Source: Pseudidiomarina sp. (GTDB taxonomy: Bacteria > Pseudomonadota > Gammaproteobacteria > Enterobacterales > Alteromonadaceae). From it: a stretch of DNA of 53,769 nucleotides. A program made the position numbers and the translations under genes. Every line of letters begins with the position of its first letter. Position 1 is the first letter of the stretch. Of this stretch, positions 26,902-35,051 are shown in pieces. Under the pieces are notes generated by a model, which did not search any database, had not been told where the DNA came from, and saw nothing but the letters and a program-made list of their open reading frames with translations. The stretch lies in assembly GCA_023260975.1 (NCBI GenBank), contig JALQTK010000010.1, positions 1-53,769 on the forward strand, in the 5' to 3' direction.

Positions 26902-27795
26902 ATGACAATGAGCACAATTCAGTACTATGCAGGTGTTGATGGCGGTGGCACAAAATGCAGTGTCCATTTATATGACCAAAAAGGCGCACTGCTCGCCAGC
27001 GCTGTGGGTGGGCCGGCCAATATTGCGCAGCAGCCACTGCAAGCGCAAAACTCCATTTTAGACGCCTGTGCCGCAGCCTTTGAGCAAGCTGGTATAAGTA
27101 GTGATGCATTCGCGACAACCTCGTTATGTGCTGGGTTGGCCGGCGCCAATGTTGCTGCAGCAAAAGCCGCTTGGCAGCAGTGGTCACACCCGTTTGCGCA
27201 GCTGCAGGTAATTTCTGATTTACATGCTGCAGTTTATGGCGCCCATAGCGGCCAGCCTGGCGCTGTGATGATTATTGGTACCGGCTCTTGCGCTGCTGGC
27301 TGGTCCGGACAACAGCTGCAGCAATGGGGCGGGCATGGTTTTTTACTCGGTGATAAAGGCAGCGGAGCTTGGCTTGGCTTGCGTGCAGTGCAGCATACTC
27401 TTGAGATGATCGACGACGTGCAAGCACCGAGCGAATTAGCCCAGCGGGTATTGCAGCAACTGCAGTTAGCCAGCAGCCATGATGTAGTGACCGCTTTACA
27501 TCAAGCTGCGGCGGCTCGTTTTGCTAGTTTAGCCCCATTAGTGATTGAATTAGCTGACGCTGAAGAGCCGGTGGCGCTGGCCTTAGTGAGCCGTGCCGCA
27601 GGGTATTTGGAGGCGATTGGTAATCAAGCGCTAGCGTATACCGGTGGCCGTTTAGTTTTAGTTGGCGGCTTAGCAGAGCGGCTGAGTCATTATTTGAGCC
27701 CAAGTTTGCAAAAACACTTAGGAGCAGCTCAACATGGTCCTGAATGGGGCGCCATTGCTTGGTTTCATCGAGGTGTTTTATGCCCAGCCGACTAG
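26902..27795 (+). CDS. BadF/BcrA-family amino-sugar kinase (GlcNAc/MurNAc kinase, MurK- or NagK-like)
   Basis: A 297-residue ASKHA-fold ATPase. The phosphate-binding motif GVDGGGTK is at residues 11-18 and a second phosphate loop IGTGSCAAGW is mid-protein. GlcNAc kinases and the Clostridium MurK, which phosphorylates both GlcNAc and MurNAc, belong to this family. As the locus has a symporter and MurQ but no PTS, this kinase is the candidate for making MurNAc-6-phosphate. Two ATGs (26902, 26908) follow GAAGG at 26893-26897; either could be used. The gene overlaps the next by 16 bases. Confidence 0.85.
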   Translation: MTMSTIQYYAGVDGGGTKCSVHLYDQKGALLASAVGGPANIAQQPLQAQNSILDACAAAFEQAGISSDAFATTSLCAGLAGANVAAAKAAWQQWSHPFAQLQVISDLHAAVYGAHSGQPGAVMIIGTGSCAAGWSGQQLQQWGGHGFLLGDKGSGAWLGLRAVQHTLEMIDDVQAPSELAQRVLQQLQLASSHDVVTALHQAAAARFASLAPLVIELADAEEPVALALVSRAAGYLEAIGNQALAYTGGRLVLVGGLAERLSHYLSPSLQKHLGAAQHGPEWGAIAWFHRGVLCPAD

Positions 27796-28772
27796 CACTT
27801 GAAATCGCCGAAACTGCGCAGGTTATCCGCCAGCAAATTAGTGCAAACGAGGTGGTTGTTAGACAATTAGCAGCGCAATTGCAGGCACAACCACCGCACC
27901 TGATTATGATGATCGGCCGCGGCACATCGGACCATGCTGGGGTGTTTGCTAAGTATTTATTTGAAGTGGCGTGTGGTGTTCCAGTCGCTGCTGCAGCGCC
28001 GTCGGTGGCGAGTTTATATCAGCGCCAATTGCGCTTGACCGGTGCTTTGGTGATTGTGATTTCGCAATCCGGTCGTAGCCCAGATATTGTTGAGCAAGCG
28101 GCACAAGCAAAGCGCGGCGGCGCTATGGTAGTGGCTATTGTAAACGCCACCGATAGTCCGCTGTGTCAGCACGCCGACTGGGTGGTTGCCATGCACGCTG
28201 GCGCCGAGCACGCGGTGGCGGCCAGCAAAAGTTACTTAGCTAGTTTAAGCGCATTACTGCATATTGCTGCACAATGGCAACACGATGTCGCATTATTGAC
28301 TGCGTTAGGGCAATTTCCGCAGCAGCTTGAAGCGCTTGCACAGCAACCCTTGTTGATGCAACCAAGTGCCTTGCAGGGCCTGCAGCATTGTATTGTGTTA
28401 GGCCGCGGTTTTGGTTACGCGATTGCGCGTGAGGTGGCACTGAAATTAAAAGAAGTGTTGGGTTTGCATGCCGAGGCTTTCAGTAGTGCAGAATTTTTAC
28501 ACGGCCCAGTGACTTTGACTCGGCACCCGTTAACTATTATTGAAATCGCCATCAATGATGAAAGTAGCAGCGCCCATCAACAGCATCTAAGCGCTATTGC
28601 GGCGGGTGCTGGGCACACCATTCATTGGCTTGCTGACGCTACCCTGCATCCGCGACTGCAGCCGCTGGCGCTGATGTGGCGTTTTTATCAGGCCTTGGAA
28701 CATACTGCTCGTAGCCGCGGTCTCGACCCCGACGCCCCACCGGGTTTAAACAAAATAACGGAGACTTACTAG
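27780..28772 (+). CDS. Glucosamine-6-phosphate deaminase, SIS type (NagB-II)
   Basis: A 330-residue double-SIS protein. Motifs are GRGTSDHAG, SQSGRSPD, GAEHAVAASKSYLASL, LGRGFGYAIAREVALKLKE and SSAEFLHGP. This is the NagB-II form described in Shewanella, which converts GlcN-6-phosphate to fructose-6-phosphate and ammonia, distinct from the E. coli NagB fold. It lacks the glutaminase domain of GlmS. The ATG at 27780 lies inside the kinase reading frame and has GAGG at 27770-27773. It is followed by nagA with a one-base overlap. Confidence 0.88.
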   Translation: MPSRLALEIAETAQVIRQQISANEVVVRQLAAQLQAQPPHLIMMIGRGTSDHAGVFAKYLFEVACGVPVAAAAPSVASLYQRQLRLTGALVIVISQSGRSPDIVEQAAQAKRGGAMVVAIVNATDSPLCQHADWVVAMHAGAEHAVAASKSYLASLSALLHIAAQWQHDVALLTALGQFPQQLEALAQQPLLMQPSALQGLQHCIVLGRGFGYAIAREVALKLKEVLGLHAEAFSSAEFLHGPVTLTRHPLTIIEIAINDESSSAHQQHLSAIAAGAGHTIHWLADATLHPRLQPLALMWRFYQALEHTARSRGLDPDAPPGLNKITETY

Positions 28773-29902
28773 TGTTTGTGTGTGAACGCGTACTGACTCG
28801 TGATGGTTGGCTATACCAGCAACAAATAACCTTGCAAGGTAATCACATTCTGAGCATTGATGCGGCGCCAAGCTCACATCACCTGCCCTGCTATAAAGGC
28901 AGTTTAGTGCCGGGTTTTATTGATGTGCAAGTGAATGGCGGTGGCGGTGTGCTATTCAACCATGATTGCAGTGTTGGCGCTCTTGAACAGATGATGAAGG
29001 CGCATCTTCAGTATGGTAGCACCGCCATGTTACCAACTCTCATCACCGATGATTTTGCCGCCATGGCCAGGGCTGCCGAGGCGGTGATTGCGGCACGGCG
29101 CCAAGGTATTGCCGGCATTATTGGTGTGCATTTTGAGGGGCCGTGGCTCTATGCTGGGCGCAAAGGCGTGCATCGCGCTGACTATATGCGTGCGCCAACT
29201 GCCGCTGAGCTGGCTTTATTAAAGAATCCAGAACTTGGTGTGGTCATGGTCACGTTAGCCCCGGAAATGGTTACTACTGAGATCATCAGCCAATTAGCTG
29301 ATGCGGGTATACGGGTCATGCTTGGCCATACCGATGCGAGCGCAGAGTTGGCCAACCAAGCATTTGCTGCTGGCGCGGTCGGCTGCACGCATTTATTCAA
29401 TGCGATGTCGCAGTTGCAGGGGCGCTCGCCTGGGGTTGTTGGCGCCTGTTTAGCCAATGATAGTTACGCCGGGATCATTATTGATGGTCACCACGTGGCA
29501 CCAGAAGCATGTCGGCTTGCCTACAAAGCCAAGGGTGTTGAGCGCTTGATGTTGGTGACTGATGCCATGGCATTCGCGGCGACTGATGCCGACCAGTGTG
29601 ATTTATTCGGCGTCACTATTCGCCGCGAAGACGATCGCTTAACCACCGCCGATGGCACCTTAGCCGGATCATGTTTAACCATGATTGCTGCGCTACAAAA
29701 CGCTATACGTCTATGCGGCATGCCTTTGGCTGATGCCGCCTGTATGGCAAGTACGACACCAGCTACGTTATTGGGCATAGAACAGCGCCAAGGCCATCTT
29801 GCTGCGGGTATGCTGGCTGATATGGTGTTGCTGAACGATGCGCTGCAAGTACAACAGGTATGGCAGCATGGACAACCGCTGTACACGGAGATAAAACAAT
29901 GA
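28772..29902 (+). CDS. nagA: N-acetylglucosamine-6-phosphate deacetylase
   Basis: A 376-residue amidohydrolase that removes acetate from GlcNAc-6-phosphate, the product of MurQ and of the kinase. Motifs are PGFIDVQVNGGGG, HFEGPWL (metal Glu), LGHTDAS and GCTHLFNAMSQ (metal His residues), DGHHV and LVTDAMAF (catalytic Asp). It starts with GTG overlapping the TAG stop of nagB-II (TAGTG), with GGAG at 28760-28763. It feeds GlcN-6-phosphate to NagB-II. Confidence 0.95.
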   Translation: MFVCERVLTRDGWLYQQQITLQGNHILSIDAAPSSHHLPCYKGSLVPGFIDVQVNGGGGVLFNHDCSVGALEQMMKAHLQYGSTAMLPTLITDDFAAMARAAEAVIAARRQGIAGIIGVHFEGPWLYAGRKGVHRADYMRAPTAAELALLKNPELGVVMVTLAPEMVTTEIISQLADAGIRVMLGHTDASAELANQAFAAGAVGCTHLFNAMSQLQGRSPGVVGACLANDSYAGIIIDGHHVAPEACRLAYKAKGVERLMLVTDAMAFAATDADQCDLFGVTIRREDDRLTTADGTLAGSCLTMIAALQNAIRLCGMPLADAACMASTTPATLLGIEQRQGHLAAGMLADMVLLNDALQVQQVWQHGQPLYTEIKQ

Positions 29903-31170
29903 AAACTTGGCTGCCAATGGTTACCCTCGGGGTATTATTCTTTATCTTCGGCTTTGTTACCTGGCTTAACGGTGCGCTGATTCCTTTTCTACAAATCATT
30001 TCTGATTTGAGCGAATTTCAAGCGCTGCTGATTGCCTTTAGTTTCTACATTGCTTACGTAGTGATGGCGCTGCCGATGTCCTGGTTATTAGATAAAAGCG
30101 GCTATCAAAAAGGCATGGTCATTGGCTTGGCATTGATTGCGATGGGCCTATTATTATTTGTACCTGCCGCGCAAACACAATGGTTTGGAATATTTTTGAC
30201 GGCGCAGTTTGTGGTCGGCTCTGGCCTGACGATTTTACAAACCGCGTCGAATCCCTACATTACTCGACTTGGCCCGGAACAGTCAGCAGCCGCGCGAATT
30301 GCGGTGATGGGCATACTCAACAAATGTGCTGGGGTACTCGCGCCGTTATTTTTTACTTGGTTAGTACTGGCTGATTTACCGCAGATTTCGCAGAGTATGT
30401 TGGCCAGTTTACCTGCACTAGAGCGCGCTCAGCAGGTCGAGCAGATGGCTAACCAGCTGATTGCACCTTATATCGGTATGGCATTGTTCTTGCTGTTGGT
30501 TGCAGCAGTGTTTGCAGCCATTAAATTGCCCCCCATCGAAGAGCAAGCACCAGCACATGATGCCCAGAGTATTTGGCAGTTCCCGCAGCTTGTTTTAGGC
30601 GCAATAGCACTGTTTTTTTACGTTGGCGTCGAGGTTATTGCCGGCGATACCATTGGCATGTACGGCGCGCAGCTAGGCTTGTCGCATTACAGCGTGCTGA
30701 CTTCGTATGTCATGGTCGCCATGGTGCTCGGTTATCTGCTCGGGTTGTTGCTGATCCCGCGCTGGCTAAGCCAAGTGGCTGCATTGCGTTGGTCGGCCGC
30801 GCTCGGTTTATTATTGACCACACTGCTGCTAGTGAGCTCTGCCACGGATCACTGGATTGCCGAATTAGCCTGGGGCTGGTCAGGTATTCCAACCACGCCG
30901 AATAGCGTGACATTTTTGGCTCTGTTAGGGTTTGCTAACGCCATGGTATGGCCGACTATCTGGCCATTAGCCTTGGCAGGGCTGGGGTCGTTCACCGCTC
31001 GCGGTTCAGCAATTCTGATTATGGGCATAGCGGGCGGCGCGCTATTACCGCTGTTGTACGGTTGGCTTGCGCAGCAGTCGAGTATGCAAAACGCGTATGC
31101 GCTGTTGTTGATTGGCTATGCGGTGATTGGTAGTTATGCATGGCGTGGCTATCGGTTGCGGCATTGGTGA
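29899..31170 (+). CDS. nagP: MFS sugar permease (FucP/NagP-like)
   Basis: A 423-residue membrane protein with 12 predicted helices of the fucose-glucose-H+ symporter group. Visible features are FVTWLNGALIPFLQI in helix 1 and QTASNPYITRLGP after helix 4. NagP of Shewanella-type N-acetylglucosamine loci belongs here, so GlcNAc uptake is the inferred role. ATG at 29899 overlaps the nagA stop (ATGA), preceded by GGAG. With the SSS symporter the locus has two inner-membrane sugar carriers, fitting separate GlcNAc and MurNAc entry. Confidence 0.85.
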   Translation: MKTWLPMVTLGVLFFIFGFVTWLNGALIPFLQIISDLSEFQALLIAFSFYIAYVVMALPMSWLLDKSGYQKGMVIGLALIAMGLLLFVPAAQTQWFGIFLTAQFVVGSGLTILQTASNPYITRLGPEQSAAARIAVMGILNKCAGVLAPLFFTWLVLADLPQISQSMLASLPALERAQQVEQMANQLIAPYIGMALFLLLVAAVFAAIKLPPIEEQAPAHDAQSIWQFPQLVLGAIALFFYVGVEVIAGDTIGMYGAQLGLSHYSVLTSYVMVAMVLGYLLGLLLIPRWLSQVAALRWSAALGLLLTTLLLVSSATDHWIAELAWGWSGIPTTPNSVTFLALLGFANAMVWPTIWPLALAGLGSFTARGSAILIMGIAGGALLPLLYGWLAQQSSMQNAYALLLIGYAVIGSYAWRGYRLRHW

Positions 31171-31174
31171 GTCA

Positions 31175-31693
31175 ATGCCAGCTATAGTCAGCACCGAACG
31201 CTTGATCATCCGGCCATTTAGACTGGACGATGCTGCGTTTATTGTGAACTTACTTAACCAACCAAGTTTTATAGCGAACATTGCCGATAAACAGGTGCGG
31301 AGCTTAGTTGATGCCGAGAATTACTTGTTAAACGGCCCGTTGAAAAGCTATCAGCAGCATGGTTTTGGGCTCTGGTTAGTTGCGTTAAAACAGACTGAAG
31401 CACCGATCGGTATGTGCGGTATTTTGCAGCGGGCAGAATTGGAGCATGCTGATATTGGCTATGCACTGCTGCCTGAATTTTGTCGGCAAGGTTATGCATT
31501 TGAGGCCGCGCAAGCAGTGCTGCATTACGCGGTTCAACAACTTGAATTAGCAACCATACTGGCCATTACCAAGCCCACGAATACCAGCTCAAATAAGCTG
31601 CTGGTTAAACTTGGCTTAGAGTTACAAGGCCAGTTGCAAATCTACGGTAGCGCAAACAACTTGTACCAATATCAGCCAGCAAATCTCAGCTGA
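31175..31693 (+). CDS. GNAT-family N-acetyltransferase (RimJ/RimL type)
   Basis: A 172-residue acetyltransferase. The N-terminus STERLIIRPFRLDDAAFI and the acetyl-CoA loop PEFCRQGYAFEAAQAVLHYA are typical of the ribosomal-protein-acetylating branch. The start at 31175 follows the nagP stop by 4 bases, so it may ride on the nag operon mRNA. The substrate is unknown; nothing ties it to amino-sugar metabolism except position. It overlaps the opposite gene by 8 bases at the stop. Confidence 0.85.
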   Translation: MPAIVSTERLIIRPFRLDDAAFIVNLLNQPSFIANIADKQVRSLVDAENYLLNGPLKSYQQHGFGLWLVALKQTEAPIGMCGILQRAELEHADIGYALLPEFCRQGYAFEAAQAVLHYAVQQLELATILAITKPTNTSSNKLLVKLGLELQGQLQIYGSANNLYQYQPANLS

Positions 31694-33059
31694 AGCTGAA
31701 TAACGGCGGTAGCACTATCACCACAACCAAAGCCCACACCACATAGACTGGAATCATCGCCGTTTGCCATTGTTCCAGCGCATTAAAGCCCTGTTTGCGG
31801 CGCAAGAAATGCCAGTAATGCCAGGCATAGCCGCTTAGGCTAAATAACAGAATAAGGTTTTCACCTAGCGCCGCGACCCGGTTGGCACTGAAGCCAAATT
31901 CGAAGAGTCGCCCGGAAATTGCCATCAGGGCGATCAAATCAAGTAGTAATGCGGCGCTGACTAAAAGCCACTGCAGGGCATCAAAGAGCCCTGGAGCTCG
32001 GTGTGGGTCGCGCGATGAAACACCGTAGAGCAGCAGCCCAAGCACCACCACGAGTAAAATATCTAAGCCAATTAAGACCTCGCGCTCTAGCGCAAAACTT
32101 TGACCGGTTAACAACATAGTTATTATCAAGGTCACCAACACGATGACAAACAATGGCGTAAAGACTCGGGTTAATACCGGGGCCATACTTTCTAATAACG
32201 ATTGCTTTGCTTCGACCAGATAGGCAGCTATTACTAGCGCTCCCATAGCGCCGCAGGGCAAGATCCATGTCGCCACCAGAACATCAATATCGAAGCCGAT
32301 AAAGCTAAACAAGCCAATGGTAACAGCTGTGAGCACGCCGCCACCTAAGGCGATCAGTACATAGTAAATGGCGAACTCACCCGAGAAACGAATGAAATCC
32401 ATACGGCGACTCTGACTTTGCCAAAAGTTGCCGGTATAGCACATGCCAATCACAAACCACAGTGCAATCGGAACATGGATAGCGCTGAGCATCAAGGTAT
32501 CGGCGTAGTCGACAAACGGATAAGCGTTCACCGCTAGCGACAAAAGTAACGATGCGCCACTTAATAGCAGCCAGCCGTGCAGACCGAGCTGGCGCTTGAT
32601 AACAAAGTAGGCGCCAATAAAAGGTAAGCCAAATAAGGCTAAGTTCTGCGGATAAAATAAGTCAGCATAGTTATCGTTATAGGGTACCCAGCCGGTTAAA
32701 TCTGGCAGCTTAATGGCTATCGCGGCGGCTATGGCCAGCACCAATACGACGAATAATTCCCGATACCACCCGTGACCTTGTTCAGGTTGACTGTAGACTA
32801 AATGCTGCCACAATCGGCGCGAATGCACCTCGGCGTATTCACGCGCTACGCTATCCAGTTTACCGAGTCGTTTGCTAGCAATAAGAAACGCCTCATCGGC
32901 GCTCAAACCGCCTTGTTGCAAGCGTTCCATATCAGCGCGAAGGTGATCCTCGAGCTCGTCGGCATCGACTGCGGTAATGGCACGATGTTGTTCCAGATAC
33001 TGGCGCCATGCCGCTATTTGGGCATCGCTGTTAAAGGGCTTTTCAGGCGAAGTGGCCAT
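31686..33059 (-). CDS. Multi-pass membrane protein with N-terminal HAAS-like domain
   Basis: A 457-residue protein. Residues 20-75 (VDADELEDHLRADMERL, GLSADEAFLIASKRLG) look like the HAAS / permease-prefix domain commonly paired with PadR regulators. The remainder has about ten hydrophobic helices with no recognised catalytic motif. It overlaps the padR-like gene by 17 bases, so the pair is co-translated. A role in sensing or transport is possible; function is not known. Confidence 0.7.
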   Translation of the reverse strand: MATSPEKPFNSDAQIAAWRQYLEQHRAITAVDADELEDHLRADMERLQQGGLSADEAFLIASKRLGKLDSVAREYAEVHSRRLWQHLVYSQPEQGHGWYRELFVVLVLAIAAAIAIKLPDLTGWVPYNDNYADLFYPQNLALFGLPFIGAYFVIKRQLGLHGWLLLSGASLLLSLAVNAYPFVDYADTLMLSAIHVPIALWFVIGMCYTGNFWQSQSRRMDFIRFSGEFAIYYVLIALGGGVLTAVTIGLFSFIGFDIDVLVATWILPCGAMGALVIAAYLVEAKQSLLESMAPVLTRVFTPLFVIVLVTLIITMLLTGQSFALEREVLIGLDILLVVVLGLLLYGVSSRDPHRAPGLFDALQWLLVSAALLLDLIALMAISGRLFEFGFSANRVAALGENLILLFSLSGYAWHYWHFLRRKQGFNALEQWQTAMIPVYVVWALVVVIVLPPLFSFS

Positions 33060-33411
33060 CGCGCAAGGCTCCTGCTGGTTGCTGAGTATTGTTCCAAATA
33101 CGGCTGAGAGTTTGGGTAATTAGTTGCCATTGCTGCTGTTGCTCGCGCAGGCTGCGTTTGCCTAAATCTGTTAACGCGTAATATTTGCGTTTACGACCGC
33201 TTTCAGCCACGCGCCAGCGTGCCTCCAGAAAGCCTTGTTGTTCAAGCCGATGTAGTAACGGGTATAGCATGCCATCGGTCCAGTTCAGTGCACCGCCCGA
33301 TAGCTGTTCTACCTTTTTGGCAATATCATAACCGTAGCTTTCACCGTCAGCTAAAATGCCGAGTACCAGCGGGGTGGATGAGGCGGCCATTAAATCTTTT
33401 GAAAGGTTCAT
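33043..33411 (-). CDS. PadR-family transcriptional regulator
   Basis: A 122-residue winged-helix protein. The core SYGYDIAKKVEQLSGGALNWTDGMLYPLLHRLEQQG, with GRKRKYYALTDLGK in the wing, is diagnostic of PadR. Such regulators usually repress their own operon in response to small molecules or membrane stress. An 8-bp-arm palindrome is found 36 bases upstream of its start, fitting autoregulation of the padR-membrane protein pair. Confidence 0.9.
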   Translation of the reverse strand: MNLSKDLMAASSTPLVLGILADGESYGYDIAKKVEQLSGGALNWTDGMLYPLLHRLEQQGFLEARWRVAESGRKRKYYALTDLGKRSLREQQQQWQLITQTLSRIWNNTQQPAGALRDGHFA

Positions 33412-33446
33412 GCGTTATACCTAGAAGCACAATGTATTAAAATTGT

Positions 33447-33467
33447 ATACCTAGAAGAACTAGGTAT
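33447..33467. promoter_or_regulatory. Palindromic operator candidate upstream of the PadR gene
   Basis: ATACCTAG (33447-33454) and CTAGGTAT (33460-33467) are perfect inverted repeats with a 5-base spacer. A second copy of the left arm with its flank (ATACCTAGAAG) is at 33417-33427, 30 bases away, immediately before the padR start. Two sites about three helical turns apart suggest cooperative binding by the PadR dimer. Confidence 0.6.
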
Positions 33468-33539
33468 GCAATAGTTTCTGCATTGATTTATATTGATATT
33501 GGGTGCGCCGAGCGCCTATGTCACTGTCGAGGAAGCAAC

Positions 33540-34001
33540 ATGTTACGTCTTATCGGTAATGTTTTATGGTTTATTCTGGGCGGTGTTATTATGGGCTTAG
33601 GCTGGTGGTTAGCGGGCTTGGTGGCTGCTGTCAGCATCATAGGTATTCCATGGGCTAAATCCTGTTTCGTCATGGGTGCGTTCTGTTTCTTTCCTTTCGG
33701 CAAAGATGCTATTGGTCGTGATGAGCTCTATGGTCGCGAAGATATTGGTACTGGCGGCCTAGGCTTGCTGGGTAATATCATTTGGTTTTTAGCAGCGGGT
33801 TGGTGGCTGGCGCTAGGTCACGTGCTCTCAGCGCTAATTAATTTCATTACCATTATTGGTATTCCATTTGGTATTCAGCACCTAAAATTAGCCGGCATTG
33901 CGCTGGCACCAGTCGGTAAAACCGTGGTTAGTAATGAAGAAGTGCAGGCGGCGCGTATGGTTAACGCAACCGCCAGCGTGATGCGTAAGCGCGGGATCTA
34001 G
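33540..34001 (+). CDS. yccF: YccF-family inner membrane protein (DUF307)
   Basis: A 153-residue protein with two similar YccF repeats, each a hydrophobic segment followed by IIGIPWAKSCFVMGAFCFFPFGK or IIGIPFGIQHLKLAGIALAPVGK. Function is unknown in the family. GAGGA at 33529-33533 supports the ATG at 33540. Its stop overlaps that of the ATP-grasp gene by 4 bases. Confidence 0.88.
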   Translation: MLRLIGNVLWFILGGVIMGLGWWLAGLVAAVSIIGIPWAKSCFVMGAFCFFPFGKDAIGRDELYGREDIGTGGLGLLGNIIWFLAAGWWLALGHVLSALINFITIIGIPFGIQHLKLAGIALAPVGKTVVSNEEVQAARMVNATASVMRKRGI

Positions 34002-34939
34002 CCTGCTAAACCAATCAAGTAATCGGCGATAGCACCCATGCCAGTGCGTTCGCCGCCAGCGCGTTGTTCAGCGCCACTATTGTAGTTGGTGTTAGTATTC
34101 ACGTCATAGACGAACAGTTGACCTTGTTGATCTTCAATAAACTCAATACCGGCCACATCGACCCCCGCTTGTGCCAAGAATTGCTCCAATTGGGCAATGA
34201 TCGGATGGTTATTCCAGCGATTGGTCAGCGTAAATTTGTGCTCGTTGGCAAGCGGTTGCTCAACCGTTGGACAAAACGCATCACCGATATCGCACACGTC
34301 AGCGGGGCATAGTTCAAAACCCTGTTCAGTATTCACTTGCACGGTATAAAGAAATTTACCGCCGATAAATTCAGCACGGGTGATATAAGGCTCAGCGGGT
34401 TGAATATAGGCCTGCAATAGCCAAATACCGTCAAGTGGGTCGGCGTACTGGTCACTATCAATGAATTGCGTTAGTGCGGCTAAATTATCAAAACGGCTTA
34501 CACCGAGCCCTTTACCACCGCGGTTAGGCTTCAAAATCAGGGGCCAGTGGGCAAAGTTTTCGGCAGCAGCAAGCAATTCAGCACGCCCGACTACAGCTCG
34601 GGTAGCCGGCACTGCCAGTCCGACCTGTTGTAGCGCCGCATATTGTGACAATTTACAAACTTCGAGGGCTAGTGCACGAGTGCCATTGACTACGGTGCGT
34701 TGTTGACTCTCTAGCCAGGTCAGCGCCATTCGGGTTAATTCAGGGGCAAAACGATGGCCGCGAGTATGCGACGAAGCACTCATGCGATTGTAGTAGACTG
34801 CATCATCAGCTGGCTGATCAAAGGCAACGATACCGACATCTAAGAACCATTCCTGCACCATCACACCGCGTTCAGCAAAAGCCGCACGTAATGGCACCAC
34901 CCACTCCTCGTTTTCGTGCATAATGACGATATTGCGCAT
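33998..34939 (-). CDS. ATP-grasp ligase, RimK/glutathione synthase-like
   Basis: A 313-residue ATP-grasp protein. The ATP-binding lysine and glycine loop are in LILKPNRGGKGLGVSRF (about residues 135-151), and the metal-binding region is IEFIEDQQGQLFVYDVNTNTNYN near the C-terminus. These enzymes join a carboxylate to an amine through an acyl phosphate, for example alpha-L-glutamate ligation. The substrate is not predictable. GAAGG precedes the ATG. It stands alone, divergent from the saccharopine dehydrogenase-like gene. Confidence 0.8.
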   Translation of the reverse strand: MRNIVIMHENEEWVVPLRAAFAERGVMVQEWFLDVGIVAFDQPADDAVYYNRMSASSHTRGHRFAPELTRMALTWLESQQRTVVNGTRALALEVCKLSQYAALQQVGLAVPATRAVVGRAELLAAAENFAHWPLILKPNRGGKGLGVSRFDNLAALTQFIDSDQYADPLDGIWLLQAYIQPAEPYITRAEFIGGKFLYTVQVNTEQGFELCPADVCDIGDAFCPTVEQPLANEHKFTLTNRWNNHPIIAQLEQFLAQAGVDVAGIEFIEDQQGQLFVYDVNTNTNYNSGAEQRAGGERTGMGAIADYLIGLAG

Positions 34940-35051
34940 AACACCTTCTCATGATTAACCGCAGTTTGCCGGTATTCTAACTCAAACCAGCATAGTTATT
35001 TTGATAATCGCGTTATACCATAGAGTAATTAAACAGTAGGAGCGCCACCTC

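Noticed and set aside
31175-31693. GNAT protein as a glucosamine acetyltransferase of the nag pathway
   Set aside because: Its motifs are those of RimJ/RimL protein acetyltransferases; only position links it to the locus.
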